A stretch of 64,000 nt of DNA from Shewanella avicenniae. GTDB lineage: Bacteria > Pseudomonadota > Gammaproteobacteria > Enterobacterales > Shewanellaceae. Both the position numbers and the translations under genes were made by a program. Under the pieces are notes generated by a model. The model was given only the letters and a program-made list of their open reading frames with translations, was not told the DNA's origin and did not search any database. Below, piece after piece: positions 20,511 through 30,006 of the stretch (within the stretch, counting starts at the first letter, position 1; every line of letters starts with the position of its first letter). The stretch is taken from assembly GCF_017354945.1 (NCBI RefSeq), contig NZ_CP071503.1, positions 3,658,001 to 3,722,000 on the forward strand. Reading direction: 5' to 3'.

Positions 20511-21002
20511 TTAGCAGCCAGTATCAACTACTGTAGCTGTAGCACGTTGTCCAACTCCACCAGAAGCTACATATAATACATGGCAAGTTTGTCCACTATT
20601 TGGTGCGCCCTGTTGGTAAATAGTAACTGAGGTCCCACTAACTGTGCCAATCCAATCGGTTGCAGGATCTGCATTCGCAGCGCCTATTTGGGCATCAAGA
20701 GCAGCATTTAGTGCATCTCGAGTCGCTGCGATATAGCCATTAACAACCGCGACATCATCTGTCGTTGCTGCCGTACCAGCGATATCAACTGTACCATCAC
20801 CTGATGTAGAACCTTGGATTACCGCCTTGGAATAGACCATCGAGTTTGCACCATCGATCGCTGATTTCATGCCTTGCAGCGTTGAGGCTCGCGCATCGCT
20901 CTGCAGGTTAATAAATTTAGGCGCTGCGACCACGGCAAGGATCCCTAAGATGATGATCACTACCACTAATTCAATCAGGGTAAAGCCTTGTTGCTTTTGC
21001 AT
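20511..21002 (-). CDS. mshA: MshA, major pilin of the MSHA pilus
   Basis: The protein has 163 residues from ATG 21002, which follows AGGAAAG; the frame extends five codons further but without a ribosome-binding site. The leader MQKQQG is followed by FTLIELVVVIIILGILAVV, the class IVa pilin helix. Two cysteines (140 and 163) can form the C-terminal disulfide loop. The soluble domain is Ala/Thr/Gly rich, as usual for surface-exposed pilin regions. MshA polymerises into the mannose-sensitive haemagglutinin fibre used for surface attachment. Confidence 0.92.
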   Translation of the reverse strand: MQKQQGFTLIELVVVIIILGILAVVAAPKFINLQSDARASTLQGMKSAIDGANSMVYSKAVIQGSTSGDGTVDIAGTAATTDDVAVVNGYIAATRDALNAALDAQIGAANADPATDWIGTVSGTSVTIYQQGAPNSGQTCHVLYVASGGVGQRATATVVDTGC

Positions 21003-21038
21003 ATCACTTTCCTTCAAGCGGTGTTAAAACGATTTTTG

Positions 21039-21641
21039 TTAGTTAGTAAAGCTAGTTACCTGACCCGTCGCTGGGTTGTACACAATGCCGTTCGCATTCG
21101 GTGTATCCATAGTTGGTACTGGGCTGGCAATACCTGTGTCCTGATCAATCACTAATGACGCAACCTGATGATACACACATAAATCAATACCATTGACTGA
21201 GCCGCCATTAAGCGTAGTGACACTTCCCCCTTGGCTATCCAGTACTCTCACAGTGTAGCGTTGGTCACGCGCATCTGCAGTATAAATTACATTTTTTGGT
21301 GCGCTTTGTAGCACATTTTCAAACACTTGCTGACAAGTTTGGTCGGTCATGGTGGTCGCAGAGGTGTTAGTCAACCCCGTCGGAAAACCAAAACGTGGGT
21401 CAAGTGCGATCCGCGTACCATCCAAAATCACCGAACTATTTCGCCGACCATCCACTTCCCACTGAGAACGCACAAAGCTCACCGCAGTAGACAAACCACC
21501 AGCCACACCTTCAACGCTTGCGTTTTCGGCATCATCAGCCACATTCAAAAACCGCGGAATCGCGGTGGCAGCCAATAAGCCGAGGATCATAATCACGATC
21601 ACCAACTCAATCAGCGAAAAACCTGTTACCTTGCGTTGCAT
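21039..21641 (-). CDS. mshB: MshB, pilin-like protein
   Basis: The 200-residue protein has a prepilin leader (MQRKVTG before FSLIELVIVI). The helix is like that of MshA, and the soluble domain has two cysteines (in DQTCQQVF and DLCVYH). It lies directly before mshA, as in other MSHA loci, and is probably a minor pilin. A good ribosome-binding site (AAAGGAGAG) precedes the ATG, and a promoter candidate lies in the gap upstream. Confidence 0.88.
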   Translation of the reverse strand: MQRKVTGFSLIELVIVIMILGLLAATAIPRFLNVADDAENASVEGVAGGLSTAVSFVRSQWEVDGRRNSSVILDGTRIALDPRFGFPTGLTNTSATTMTDQTCQQVFENVLQSAPKNVIYTADARDQRYTVRVLDSQGGSVTTLNGGSVNGIDLCVYHQVASLVIDQDTGIASPVPTMDTPNANGIVYNPATGQVTSFTN

Positions 21642-21665
21642 ACTGCTCTCCTTTGGCTGTATCCG

Positions 21666-21694
21666 ATTTTAGCAGTTAACTATATAAAATCTAA
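21666..21694 (-). promoter_or_regulatory. Candidate promoter for the pilin genes (mshBA...)
   Basis: In the only sizeable gap inside the assembly-to-pilin transition, the minus strand reads TTAGAT, 17 bases, TAAAAT, with TG one base before the -10 (extended -10). It lies about 25 bases upstream of the mshB start. A separate strong promoter for major pilin is expected from pilin demand. Confidence 0.5.
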
Positions 21695-21703
21695 TGTAAT
21701 ACT

Positions 21704-22195
21704 TTAATTTGAATCATTTCCAGAAAAAGTCACTCGACCACTACTAATCTGATAGCTAATGCGCTGTCCAGCACCACTACGGAATTGGCAAACCTGCTGC
21801 GTGGAATCAAAGTCGGTACTGATCTCCGCCTGTTGCACCGACATGCCCAACAACTCTGTCCAAAGCTGTTCACACCCTGCTGTATTCCAAGTAACAATCG
21901 TCGGCCATCCCCCCTTGTCCATTAAAATGGTATTGGTCGCTTGGCCGTTCTCAAACATTAACCAATCGGCGGTCATCTTTTGCGGCTTACCTAAGCTTTG
22001 CCATTGCGAACGCACCATAGCAAGCACATTCAGCAGCCGGTTATGTTCCAACGCTAAGCCATTGCTAGACAACGTATTTATCCCATTAAAATAACGATTA
22101 GCTAACACCAACATCAACAGCAGAAACACCAGCAAGGCGATCGTGATACGAAACAGCCCGAGTGATTTCAAATCGCCCTGCTCTTGAGGTTGCAT
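21704..22195 (-). CDS. mshF: MshF, pilus biogenesis protein
   Basis: The protein has 163 residues from ATG 22195, which overlaps the mshG stop (TAATG) and has AAAGGAGG upstream; the longer frame lies inside mshG. It has one N-terminal membrane segment (about residues 15-35) and a periplasmic domain with two cysteines. MshF has no prepilin site and its exact role is not known to me; it is conserved between mshG and mshB. Confidence 0.83.
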   Translation of the reverse strand: MQPQEQGDLKSLGLFRITIALLVFLLLMLVLANRYFNGINTLSSNGLALEHNRLLNVLAMVRSQWQSLGKPQKMTADWLMFENGQATNTILMDKGGWPTIVTWNTAGCEQLWTELLGMSVQQAEISTDFDSTQQVCQFRSGAGQRISYQISSGRVTFSGNDSN

Positions 22196-23415
22196 TAGCG
22201 ACCTCCTTTGACCACGTTGAGCATGTCCCACATTGGCAGGTAGATACCCAGCGCCAAAATCAACACTATCACCGCCACAATTCCGATCAAAATAGGCTCT
22301 AACCGTGCAGTGAGGTTTTTAAGATCGTAATCCACCTCACCTTCGTAGAAATCAGCAGCATCGTTTAACAACTGTTCAATCTGGCCTGTCTCTTCACCGA
22401 CAGACACCATTTGCAACACCAATGGCGTGAACAACTTACTGTTGCGCGACACCCGCAACATAGATTCACCGGCCTCGATACCACGGCGCATACCGACGAT
22501 ACGGTTGTGCATAAAGCGGTTATCGACCGCATCAGCCACAAGGCTAAGTGCAGTGGTCATCGGCACCCCGGCACCCAACATCATCGCAAAGCTGCGGCAA
22601 TAGCGCGCCAACGTCGAACGCTCAATAATCGAGCCCACCACGGGCAGATGCAGCTTCATCTTATCCCACTGGAGCTCACCATTTTCGGTCTTGTGCCAGT
22701 AACGAATCCCAAAAAATGCGGCACCAACACCGACAATCATCAGCGGCCAATAGTTCACAAACAGACTTGAGGTACCTATCAAAAGTTTAGTCGCCCAAGG
22801 CAATTCGGCATTAAAGCGGCTAAACATATCGGCAAATTTGGGGATCACAAAAATGTTCATCACCACCAAGGCAATCACCACCGCCAACAGCACAAAGATC
22901 GGGTATCGCACTGCGGCTTTAATGCGGCGACGGGTTTCCTGCTCGCGCTCAATATATTTTGACAGCTGCATAAAGGTTTCTTCTAAGCGGCCGGTGTTTT
23001 CCCCAACGTGCACCATAGAAACAAACAGCGGGTCAAAAATATGAGGATGCTGGTTCATGGCCGACGACAATGAGTAACCGGCAGTCAGCTGCACCAACAC
23101 CTCATTTAACGCCGCTTGTAATTGCTTCGAATGGGTCGACTCCGCTAACCCAGCAATGGCTCGCAACATCGGAATACCACTGCGGGTCAAGGAATACATC
23201 TGCCGGGTAAATATTTGCAGCTCGTCTAAGCTAATTTGACTGCGAAACAACGCGGCGAAATCGACATTTTGCCGCGCTTTGGCTTCACGCAGCTCGAGTG
23301 GAATAACCGCGCGCGCCATCAGTTGATCAGCTGCAGCATTGGCATTCGCAGCGTCCAATTTGCCGGTTACGGCTTGTCCTGATGCATCCCTGCCGCGGTA
23401 TTCAAATGTCGGCAT
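22195..23415 (-). CDS. mshG: MshG, inner membrane platform protein (GspF/PilC family)
   Basis: The 406-residue protein has two T2SF domains (about residues 70-195 and 270-395) and three hydrophobic membrane segments. It begins with the family-typical FEYRGRDASG. It forms the inner-membrane platform that the MshE ATPase turns to assemble pilin. It has an SD GGAG and starts just after the mshE stop. Confidence 0.93.
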   Translation of the reverse strand: MPTFEYRGRDASGQAVTGKLDAANANAAADQLMARAVIPLELREAKARQNVDFAALFRSQISLDELQIFTRQMYSLTRSGIPMLRAIAGLAESTHSKQLQAALNEVLVQLTAGYSLSSAMNQHPHIFDPLFVSMVHVGENTGRLEETFMQLSKYIEREQETRRRIKAAVRYPIFVLLAVVIALVVMNIFVIPKFADMFSRFNAELPWATKLLIGTSSLFVNYWPLMIVGVGAAFFGIRYWHKTENGELQWDKMKLHLPVVGSIIERSTLARYCRSFAMMLGAGVPMTTALSLVADAVDNRFMHNRIVGMRRGIEAGESMLRVSRNSKLFTPLVLQMVSVGEETGQIEQLLNDAADFYEGEVDYDLKNLTARLEPILIGIVAVIVLILALGIYLPMWDMLNVVKGGR

Positions 23416-23417
23416 AG

Positions 23418-25166
23418 TTAAACTCCGGAACCCATCAGTTCAGCCACGGGGATTTGTGCATCTGACACATCTTCGACAAGGTTCGCCACCTCATCCAACG
23501 TGGTGATGCCACTGTGCAGATATTCCAGCGCGGATTGCAGCAAAGGTTTAAACAGTGGTGACTGTTTCGCGACTAAGGTGAAGCGTTCTGGGTCGCCCGA
23601 ACGCATCGCTTCAATCATCGGCTCATCTAACTCTAGAATTTCGAACACACCTACTCGGCCACGATAACCAGTGCCGGAACAACTTTGACAACCGCTGCCT
23701 TTGCGCAATTTGGCACTGGCAAAATCGATATTTGAAACGCTGGATAACCATGCGTGCTCTTGTGTATTAAGAATGTAAGGCTCAGCACAATGCTCGCAAA
23801 TTCGGCGGATCAATCGCTGGGAAATAATCACCCGCAACGCACTTGCCACCAAATAACTGGCCGCCCCCATATCGATCAAACGCAATGCACTGGTAATAGC
23901 ATCGTTGGTGTGCAACGTCGACAGAACGAAGTGACCGGTTAATGCGCCTCGTAAGCCGATTTCTACGGTTTCGCGGTCACGCATCTCCCCCACCATGATA
24001 ACGTCCGGATCTTGACGCAGGGTGGTGCGCAGTACGCTGGCAAAATCGAGCCCAATCTTATGGTTAACCTGCACTTGGTTGATCCGCGGCAGTTTATATT
24101 CCACGGGATCTTCTACGGTAATAATCTTGCGCTCGGCCTTGTTCAGTTCACTCAAAATGCCATACAGGGTGGTGGTTTTACCGCTACCGGTTGGACCGGT
24201 CACCAACAGCATCCCATGAGGGCGATGGATCTGTTGCCGAATCCGCATCAGCAGCGAATTGGGCATCCCTGTCTGCTCCAAGGTTAACAAACCTGCAGAT
24301 TGGTCCAACAGACGCATTACCACGGATTCGCCGTGATAAATTGGCATAGTCGACATACGCACATCGATAGGGTGGCCTTTGACATCAATATGGAAGCGGC
24401 CATCTTGCGGCAGACGTTTCTCCGAAATATCGAGCCCAGCCATCAGCTTTAAACGTAATACCAGTGCCGACGCAATGTTGACCTCTTTTAACAGCGTCTC
24501 TTGCAGTAAACCGTCAACCCGATGGCGAATGCGCAGCATTTTATCGTCAGGTTCGATGTGAATATCTGAGGCACGAATTTGCACTGCGTCTTCAAAAATA
24601 GACTGCAGCAACTTCACAACCGTGGTTTCGTTGTCGGTATCGGCTGAGGTGATGGCGTTCAGGTCAAACTGCTCACCAGCGGAGTATTCCTCCTCCAGCT
24701 GCCCCGCCATCTGTTCGATCTGGCTGGTGAGGCGATACAAGCTATCAAACGCAGTAAACAGCTGTTGCTCTTTAACAACCGCTAGTTTGAGCTGTCGCGG
24801 TGCGAGTAAAATTTCTAATTCATCAAGCGCTTGCAAGTCAGCGGGATCACTCATTGCCACCAGCACGGAATCCGCATCAGCTTCAATCGGTAAAGCACGG
24901 AACCGTCGCGCCTGTACTTCAGACAGCAAGGTCACCACACTTTGTGGCACCACCCGACGGCTGATATCCATCATCGGAATACTTAACTGCTGCGACAAGA
25001 ATTGCAGCATCTGATCTTCACTGATGTAATCGAGATTGATCAGCGTATAGCCAAGCTTACGCCCAGTCTTGCGTTGTTCCGCCAGCGCACTGACGAGTTG
25101 TTCCTCAGTGATAATATGCTCTTGTACCAACAAGTCACCAAGGCGCATTTTGAGTCTGGGTTTCAA
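23418..25166 (-). CDS. mshE: MshE, pilus extension ATPase with c-di-GMP-binding MshEN domain
   Basis: The 582-residue GspE/PilB-type ATPase has Walker A (GPTGSGKTTTLYG) and Walker B (DPDVIMVGEMRD). Cysteines in RICEHC and GCQSCSGTGYRG form the zinc-binding site. Residues 1-145 are the MshEN domain (RLGDLLVQEHIITEEQLVSA and a second repeat), which in Vibrio MshE and relatives binds cyclic-di-GMP and switches pilus extension on. The start is TTG at 25166, overlapping the mshN stop, with AGGAG seven bases upstream; the nearest ATG, six codons later, has no ribosome-binding site. Confidence 0.94.
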   Translation of the reverse strand: MKPRLKMRLGDLLVQEHIITEEQLVSALAEQRKTGRKLGYTLINLDYISEDQMLQFLSQQLSIPMMDISRRVVPQSVVTLLSEVQARRFRALPIEADADSVLVAMSDPADLQALDELEILLAPRQLKLAVVKEQQLFTAFDSLYRLTSQIEQMAGQLEEEYSAGEQFDLNAITSADTDNETTVVKLLQSIFEDAVQIRASDIHIEPDDKMLRIRHRVDGLLQETLLKEVNIASALVLRLKLMAGLDISEKRLPQDGRFHIDVKGHPIDVRMSTMPIYHGESVVMRLLDQSAGLLTLEQTGMPNSLLMRIRQQIHRPHGMLLVTGPTGSGKTTTLYGILSELNKAERKIITVEDPVEYKLPRINQVQVNHKIGLDFASVLRTTLRQDPDVIMVGEMRDRETVEIGLRGALTGHFVLSTLHTNDAITSALRLIDMGAASYLVASALRVIISQRLIRRICEHCAEPYILNTQEHAWLSSVSNIDFASAKLRKGSGCQSCSGTGYRGRVGVFEILELDEPMIEAMRSGDPERFTLVAKQSPLFKPLLQSALEYLHSGITTLDEVANLVEDVSDAQIPVAELMGSGV

Positions 25167-26431
25167 CGTACTTCTCCTATCTGCAATAAGCGGCTTTCAA
25201 TGTACGCGCGTGCATCGACCGATAGTCCACTCATCGTGAGCGCCTGGCGGTATTCGCTAACAGCCGCTGCATAATTGCCTTGGGCATCTAATGCATGGGC
25301 ATAGCCAAAACGCCAGCGGCCATCATCTGGCGCAAGCAGTAACAACTGCTGATAACCTTGAGCCACCTTCAACCAATCCTGCTGTTGCTGCGCAATACGT
25401 AGCACTGCAAGCCATTTTTCATTGGCCAGCGCGGAGTTATCGCTGATGCGTTCCAAACTGTTAGCGGCTTGTGGCCATTGGGCACGAGCAATCTGCACCC
25501 GCGCCAGCAACAGCCAAAACTCGTCATATTGAGGATAGTTCGCTACGCCAATTTGCAGTACGGCTTCGGCATCATCCAATTTGGCTTCAGCGTAATAAAG
25601 TGCCGCCAGTTGCCGTCTTGCTTCATGCAAGCTGGGGTTATTACGTAATGCTTGATTCAGTTCCACCACCGCCTGCTGACGATTACCGTCGGCCAGCAAC
25701 ACCTTGGCTTGCTGCAGTTGCTTTTGCGCCAATTGCGCTGGAGTTAACTCAACTTCGGTGATCTGCAGCTGATTACTGCTAGTGACGTTTTTTGCAGGCT
25801 TCTCTCGCGAGTTACTGGTCGACGGCTGCGTCACTGGCGCAGACGAAACCTCGCGTTGTTGTTCAGTTAACCTGGCAGCAGGTTCAACCACTGAGGTTGG
25901 AGCAACTGCCGTTGCCATCACTGCGGACTGAGTGACAGTGGCGTTTGGCGCTGGAGTAGACTCAAGATGAGCAACAGCGTCCGCAGGATTGGCCGGAGTT
26001 ACTGTCGGTATTGTGGGTGTTACTTGCTGCTGCGCAGCAGTTTTAGCAGCAACATCCACGGAAAGCGCGGGTTGAGATTCTACGGCCGTAGATGTGGCAG
26101 TAGGTGCAGGCGAAGAGACCGTTTCTGCAGTAGTTTCAGTAGCAACATTTTCGGCAGCGGTTGTCTCTTGCGCGGCGAGAGCAACAGCTGGCGCATCAGC
26201 TGCCAACGATGCCGTGTGCACTAGCTCTGGTTGGTTGGCGTGTTTATCCGCTTGAGTGAGTAACCACCAGCCAAGGGCAGCCATTAACACGCCCAGCATC
26301 AACCCCAGCATTAATAACTTCCAACTCGATTTGGCGGGGGTGACCGACAACTGTGCAGTTGCTGCAGCACTAAAACCATGCTGTTGTTGGCGCTGATCAA
26401 GGTCTTTTAACATTTGATTGACGACACTCAT
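25163..26431 (-). CDS. mshN: MshN, TPR-repeat pilus biogenesis protein
   Basis: The protein has 422 residues from ATG 26431, overlapping the mshM stop (ATGA); the longer frame lies in mshM. A short cytoplasmic N-terminus (MSVVNQMLKDLDQRQQ, conserved in the family) and one membrane helix (about 38-58) come first. A long Ala/Thr/Val-rich linker (about 65-220) and about four TPR units at the C-terminus follow. TPR proteins of this kind scaffold secretin or platform assembly. Confidence 0.88.
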   Translation of the reverse strand: MSVVNQMLKDLDQRQQQHGFSAAATAQLSVTPAKSSWKLLMLGLMLGVLMAALGWWLLTQADKHANQPELVHTASLAADAPAVALAAQETTAAENVATETTAETVSSPAPTATSTAVESQPALSVDVAAKTAAQQQVTPTIPTVTPANPADAVAHLESTPAPNATVTQSAVMATAVAPTSVVEPAARLTEQQREVSSAPVTQPSTSNSREKPAKNVTSSNQLQITEVELTPAQLAQKQLQQAKVLLADGNRQQAVVELNQALRNNPSLHEARRQLAALYYAEAKLDDAEAVLQIGVANYPQYDEFWLLLARVQIARAQWPQAANSLERISDNSALANEKWLAVLRIAQQQQDWLKVAQGYQQLLLLAPDDGRWRFGYAHALDAQGNYAAAVSEYRQALTMSGLSVDARAYIESRLLQIGEVR

Positions 26432-27324
26432 AACAGACCTCGCCACAGCATGGCGCCACCGGCCAATGTTAATGCCATCAACAGCAGCCCCCACAACCAA
26501 GTTTGGCTAATTTGACTCGCATCTTCGGTGTCTTTAATTGCCGCACGCACATGCTTGTGGTTAACGCAGCTCAGTCCCTCACCAAAACTTAGCATCAGCG
26601 CCTTATGGGCAAGCACATTGATCAAACGCGGAATACCCCGTGAACCTTTAAACAATAACTTAGCCTCAGCAGGATGGAATAAAGGTTGGCCTTGATAGCC
26701 AGACACAGCCAAACGATGGCGCACATAGGCCGCCACTTCATTTAAGGTCAATGGCCGCAACTGGTAGCTAAAGGTGATGCGCTGCCGTAGCTGGCGCAGA
26801 TTATCTTGCGCTAAGCGCTGATCCAACTCAGGCTGGCCGAATAACACTACCTGCACCAATTTGCGTTGCTCAGTTTCAAGGTTAGTGAATAGTCGCAGCG
26901 CTTCAAGGCTCTCATCGGGCAAAGCTTGGGCTTCATCCAGCACCAGCACAATTTGCTTGCCATCGGCAGCAAGATTTAGCAGCTGCTGCTGGATCAAGCC
27001 GGTCAGCTGCAGTTGATCGTGCACATCGGCCGTAGCAATGCCGAGTTCTTCCGCCACAGCTAATCGCAATTCCATCGGATTTAGATAAGGATTAGGCAAA
27101 TAAGCGCACACAAATGAATCGGGTAATTCGTTCAGCAACTTGCGGCAAATGAGGGTTTTACCTGTCCCAACTTCACCAGTGACTTTGATGAACCCCTCAC
27201 CCGATTGCAGTGCTACTTGCAGTACTTGCAGCGCCTCGACATGAGGCGCCAGTCCGAAAAAGAATCCGGTGTTTGGGGTGAGCGCAAACGGCAAAGTTTG
27301 CAGACCAAAATGTTGCTGATACAT
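26428..27324 (-). CDS. mshM: MshM, ExeA-like AAA ATPase
   Basis: The 298-residue protein has the ExeA/GspA-type AAA fold. Walker A is GEVGTGKTLICR near residue 50 and Walker B is IVLVLDEAQALPD, and the start FGLQTLPFALTPNTGFFF is typical. A single membrane helix lies at the extreme C-terminus. ExeA homologues help place the secretin in the peptidoglycan; MshM probably does this for MshL. It lies between mshL and mshN. Confidence 0.91.
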   Translation of the reverse strand: MYQQHFGLQTLPFALTPNTGFFFGLAPHVEALQVLQVALQSGEGFIKVTGEVGTGKTLICRKLLNELPDSFVCAYLPNPYLNPMELRLAVAEELGIATADVHDQLQLTGLIQQQLLNLAADGKQIVLVLDEAQALPDESLEALRLFTNLETEQRKLVQVVLFGQPELDQRLAQDNLRQLRQRITFSYQLRPLTLNEVAAYVRHRLAVSGYQGQPLFHPAEAKLLFKGSRGIPRLINVLAHKALMLSFGEGLSCVNHKHVRAAIKDTEDASQISQTWLWGLLLMALTLAGGAMLWRGLL

Positions 27325-27327
27325 GGC

Positions 27328-29025
27328 TTAGTTGCTCTGTGGATACCAGCGATCTAACAAGGATTGTGATTGCTGCAGCTGTTGCTGCCAAGTGTCAGCG
27401 CCCACCACAGTCGGTTTAATTAAAATGACCAGTTCGGTTTTGTTTACCGCTTTCACTTTATTGGTAAACAATTGCCCCAATAACGGCACATCACCCAGTA
27501 GCGGCACTTTCGATTCACGATCTGAGCTGCTGGTTTTCATCAAACCACCAATCACCACCACATCGCCAGAACGGGCGCGGATCACCGTGTCGGATTCGCG
27601 GATCTCGCTTTGTGCCAAAGGCAGTTCTAATGAGTCGTTACCCACTTGAATGTTCTTTTGCTGATCGCTGACATCAGTTACTGAGGGATGCACATGTAAC
27701 AGCACATTACCATCGCCATCAATTTGCGGTGTCACATCGAGCGCAATACCGGAGAAGAACGGTGTCAGCTCCACATCTGGGGTAGTGACCGACGTTGAGG
27801 CACTTGCCACGGTTGAGGCAGAAACGTTGGTCACGTAGTACTCATCGGTCCCCACTTTAATAATCGCTTTTTGGTTATTCGATGCGGTTACCCGTGGACT
27901 CGATAGCACATCCACATCGCCTTGAGTTTTCAGTAAGCTAATCAAACCACCGAAATCTGAACTACCATCGGCACGATTTTGCGCGAAGGTGAATGAGGTC
28001 ACGCCGCCAATCGCTTGGCTGATACTGTCACCAACCGCACCGGCAGACGTACTAAAGTTAAATGCAGTATTGCCATTCGCCAACGCGGTACCTAGCACGT
28101 TATCCCATTGAATACCTTGCTGATAATTATCAGACAACTGCACTTCAACAATTTTGGCTTCCAAAACCACTTGCCGTTGCAGATGCTGCTCCGATTGATT
28201 TAAAAACTGACGGATTTGCCGCAGTTCATCAGGGAACGCCCGCACGGTCACCAAACCCGCTTGTGGGCTCACCACCACACTGCGACCATCACCGGTAGCG
28301 CCAATAATAGAGACTAAGGTTTCTTGCAATTTACCCCAAAAATCGGTCTTGGTTCGCGATGAAATAAAGGTGCCGTTGGTAGTGTTATTGCTGTTATTTT
28401 GATTGAAATTACCAGAACTGTTGCCACCGCCATTATTGTTGGATTGGAAATTACTATTGGAATTACTGCCATTACGGTTGCTGCTATTGTTGTCGGTAAT
28501 CCGACCAGAGCTGACTGAGGTCAGTGATAACCCATCGCGCTCCATATCGAGGTAATTCACCGCAAATGTTTCGCTGCGCATGCCTGCAGGATAGATTTGC
28601 AGCACTTTACCCGCACGAGCGATTTCATAACCGTACAGGTCTTGAACTACCTTCAGTACTTCCGGCAGGGTCACCCCTTTTAACGACAGCGAAATCGTAC
28701 CGCTGACATTGGGGTGAACCGCCACACTCAGCGGAGTACCTTCCACCAAACTGTTGAAAAACACTTTGGCATCAACATCATGCGCTGACACATTAAAGCG
28801 CTTCTCAACCGGCGCTGCGCTGACACCCGATAATAAACTGCCACCCGTCAACTCTTGCTGCAGACTCGCAGGCATAGGCGCTGCGGGCGGTACCGCTTTT
28901 TGCTCGGCAGGCTTAAGCGACTCATTCAGTGCTTGTTTTGATGCCGCCGGATTGGGTCTATCCGTCGCCTGACACCCGGCAAGAGCGAGAGAAAGACAGC
29001 AAAAGAGGAAAGGCAGTTTATTCAT
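27328..29025 (-). CDS. mshL: MshL, outer membrane secretin
   Basis: The 565-residue lipoprotein secretin has lipobox LAGC with Cys18. A secretin N-domain follows (STN-like, about 80-135). Next is a strongly Asn/Ser/Gly-rich insert (about residues 178-221), then a second N-domain and the C-terminal secretin channel (about 330-545, with segments VDVLSSPRVTASNNQKA and VVIGGLMKTSSSDRESKVP). It forms the pore through which the MSHA pilus leaves the cell. Confidence 0.93.
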   Translation of the reverse strand: MNKLPFLFCCLSLALAGCQATDRPNPAASKQALNESLKPAEQKAVPPAAPMPASLQQELTGGSLLSGVSAAPVEKRFNVSAHDVDAKVFFNSLVEGTPLSVAVHPNVSGTISLSLKGVTLPEVLKVVQDLYGYEIARAGKVLQIYPAGMRSETFAVNYLDMERDGLSLTSVSSGRITDNNSSNRNGSNSNSNFQSNNNGGGNSSGNFNQNNSNNTTNGTFISSRTKTDFWGKLQETLVSIIGATGDGRSVVVSPQAGLVTVRAFPDELRQIRQFLNQSEQHLQRQVVLEAKIVEVQLSDNYQQGIQWDNVLGTALANGNTAFNFSTSAGAVGDSISQAIGGVTSFTFAQNRADGSSDFGGLISLLKTQGDVDVLSSPRVTASNNQKAIIKVGTDEYYVTNVSASTVASASTSVTTPDVELTPFFSGIALDVTPQIDGDGNVLLHVHPSVTDVSDQQKNIQVGNDSLELPLAQSEIRESDTVIRARSGDVVVIGGLMKTSSSDRESKVPLLGDVPLLGQLFTNKVKAVNKTELVILIKPTVVGADTWQQQLQQSQSLLDRWYPQSN

Positions 29026-29027
29026 TG

Positions 29028-29363
29028 TTATCTCTTCTTGTTCTGCTTAGTCACAGTAGGAAACAGGCTTAAACGACGCCCATCCGCCAGCGAAACTTGG
29101 TTATCGTGGATGGCGCTAATCACCACGCCGTTAACGCTATCACCCACGTGATAAATCTGATTATTGATCACAGCATGTTTACCGGTTGCCCCCGTAACAA
29201 TGCTGTTAAGTTGCAAGCGCACTTCTGCACTCGGCAAGGCCTCCGCCGCACTGCCCATGCGTACGCCCGCAGGTGGCATCGTGGGATCACGTAAGCTGGC
29301 AGCACTCGCGGGTAGCGTAGCCACCAATAACACCCAAAGTAATCGCTTAGTTGTTAGCAACAC
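29028..29363 (-). CDS. mshK: MshK, PilP-like secretin-associated protein
   Basis: The 111-residue protein has a signal peptide (about residues 1-22). A small periplasmic beta domain (RLQLNSIVTGATGKHAVINN, then VGDSVNGVVISAI) resembles PilP/GspC HR domains. It probably links MshJ in the inner membrane to the MshL secretin. The start is GTG at 29363, within the end of mshJ (17-base overlap); a TTG one codon later is equally possible. Confidence 0.85.
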   Translation of the reverse strand: MLLTTKRLLWVLLVATLPASAASLRDPTMPPAGVRMGSAAEALPSAEVRLQLNSIVTGATGKHAVINNQIYHVGDSVNGVVISAIHDNQVSLADGRRLSLFPTVTKQNKKR

Positions 29364-30006
29364 TGATGAAATCCTTATTGATACTTAGGGTATAGAGTGA
29401 CAACTCCACTTGTGCCAGCGGATACTTATCTACCTGATAATCCAATGACTTCCAGTATAGCTTGTGCTCCATAGATTCAATCGCTTGGACAAACTTCATC
29501 ACCGCAAAGTAATCCCCTTCAAAGGTCATCACTATGCCATGGCTATAGAGATTCATCTCGCCGCCTGATGCTTCATCGCCCACTTTCAGCAGCGGGTTGG
29601 GTTCAACTGATTTAAAGCTCGACAGCGTGACACCTTTACTGCGTTCCAGCAGTTGCGCCAATAACATCGGCATTTTATCGGCAGGGATCAAATCTAAAGT
29701 TTGCTGGTTAAGCTGCTGATCGATGTCAGCAATCTGCGCGATGAATTGCTGCTGTTGCTGACGTAACTCTTGATTAGGATCTTGCGCTAGGCGCTGGTTT
29801 AATAACACGATTTGGTCATTAGTATTACGCAGCAACTTAGTTGCGCTTTGCTGTTGCTGCTGTAACTTACCATGCTGCGTCCACATTGCATCAAAGGGAA
29901 CATACACAATCGACGCAGCTAACAACCAGCAAACCAAGGCCACCATCTGCCGTTCACGTTGTGACAGCGGGTTATACAGGCCAGCAAGCTTTTCAAAGTA
30001 TTTCAT
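29347..30006 (-). CDS. mshJ: MshJ, PilO-like alignment protein
   Basis: The 219-residue protein has one membrane helix (about 23-42), a coiled coil rich in Gln and Leu (about 45-105) and a ferredoxin-like C-terminal domain, the PilO/GspM pattern. It aligns the inner-membrane platform with the secretin. The ATG overlaps the preceding stop (ATGA) and has GGAGG upstream. Confidence 0.88.
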   Translation of the reverse strand: MKYFEKLAGLYNPLSQRERQMVALVCWLLAASIVYVPFDAMWTQHGKLQQQQQSATKLLRNTNDQIVLLNQRLAQDPNQELRQQQQQFIAQIADIDQQLNQQTLDLIPADKMPMLLAQLLERSKGVTLSSFKSVEPNPLLKVGDEASGGEMNLYSHGIVMTFEGDYFAVMKFVQAIESMEHKLYWKSLDYQVDKYPLAQVELSLYTLSINKDFISVANN

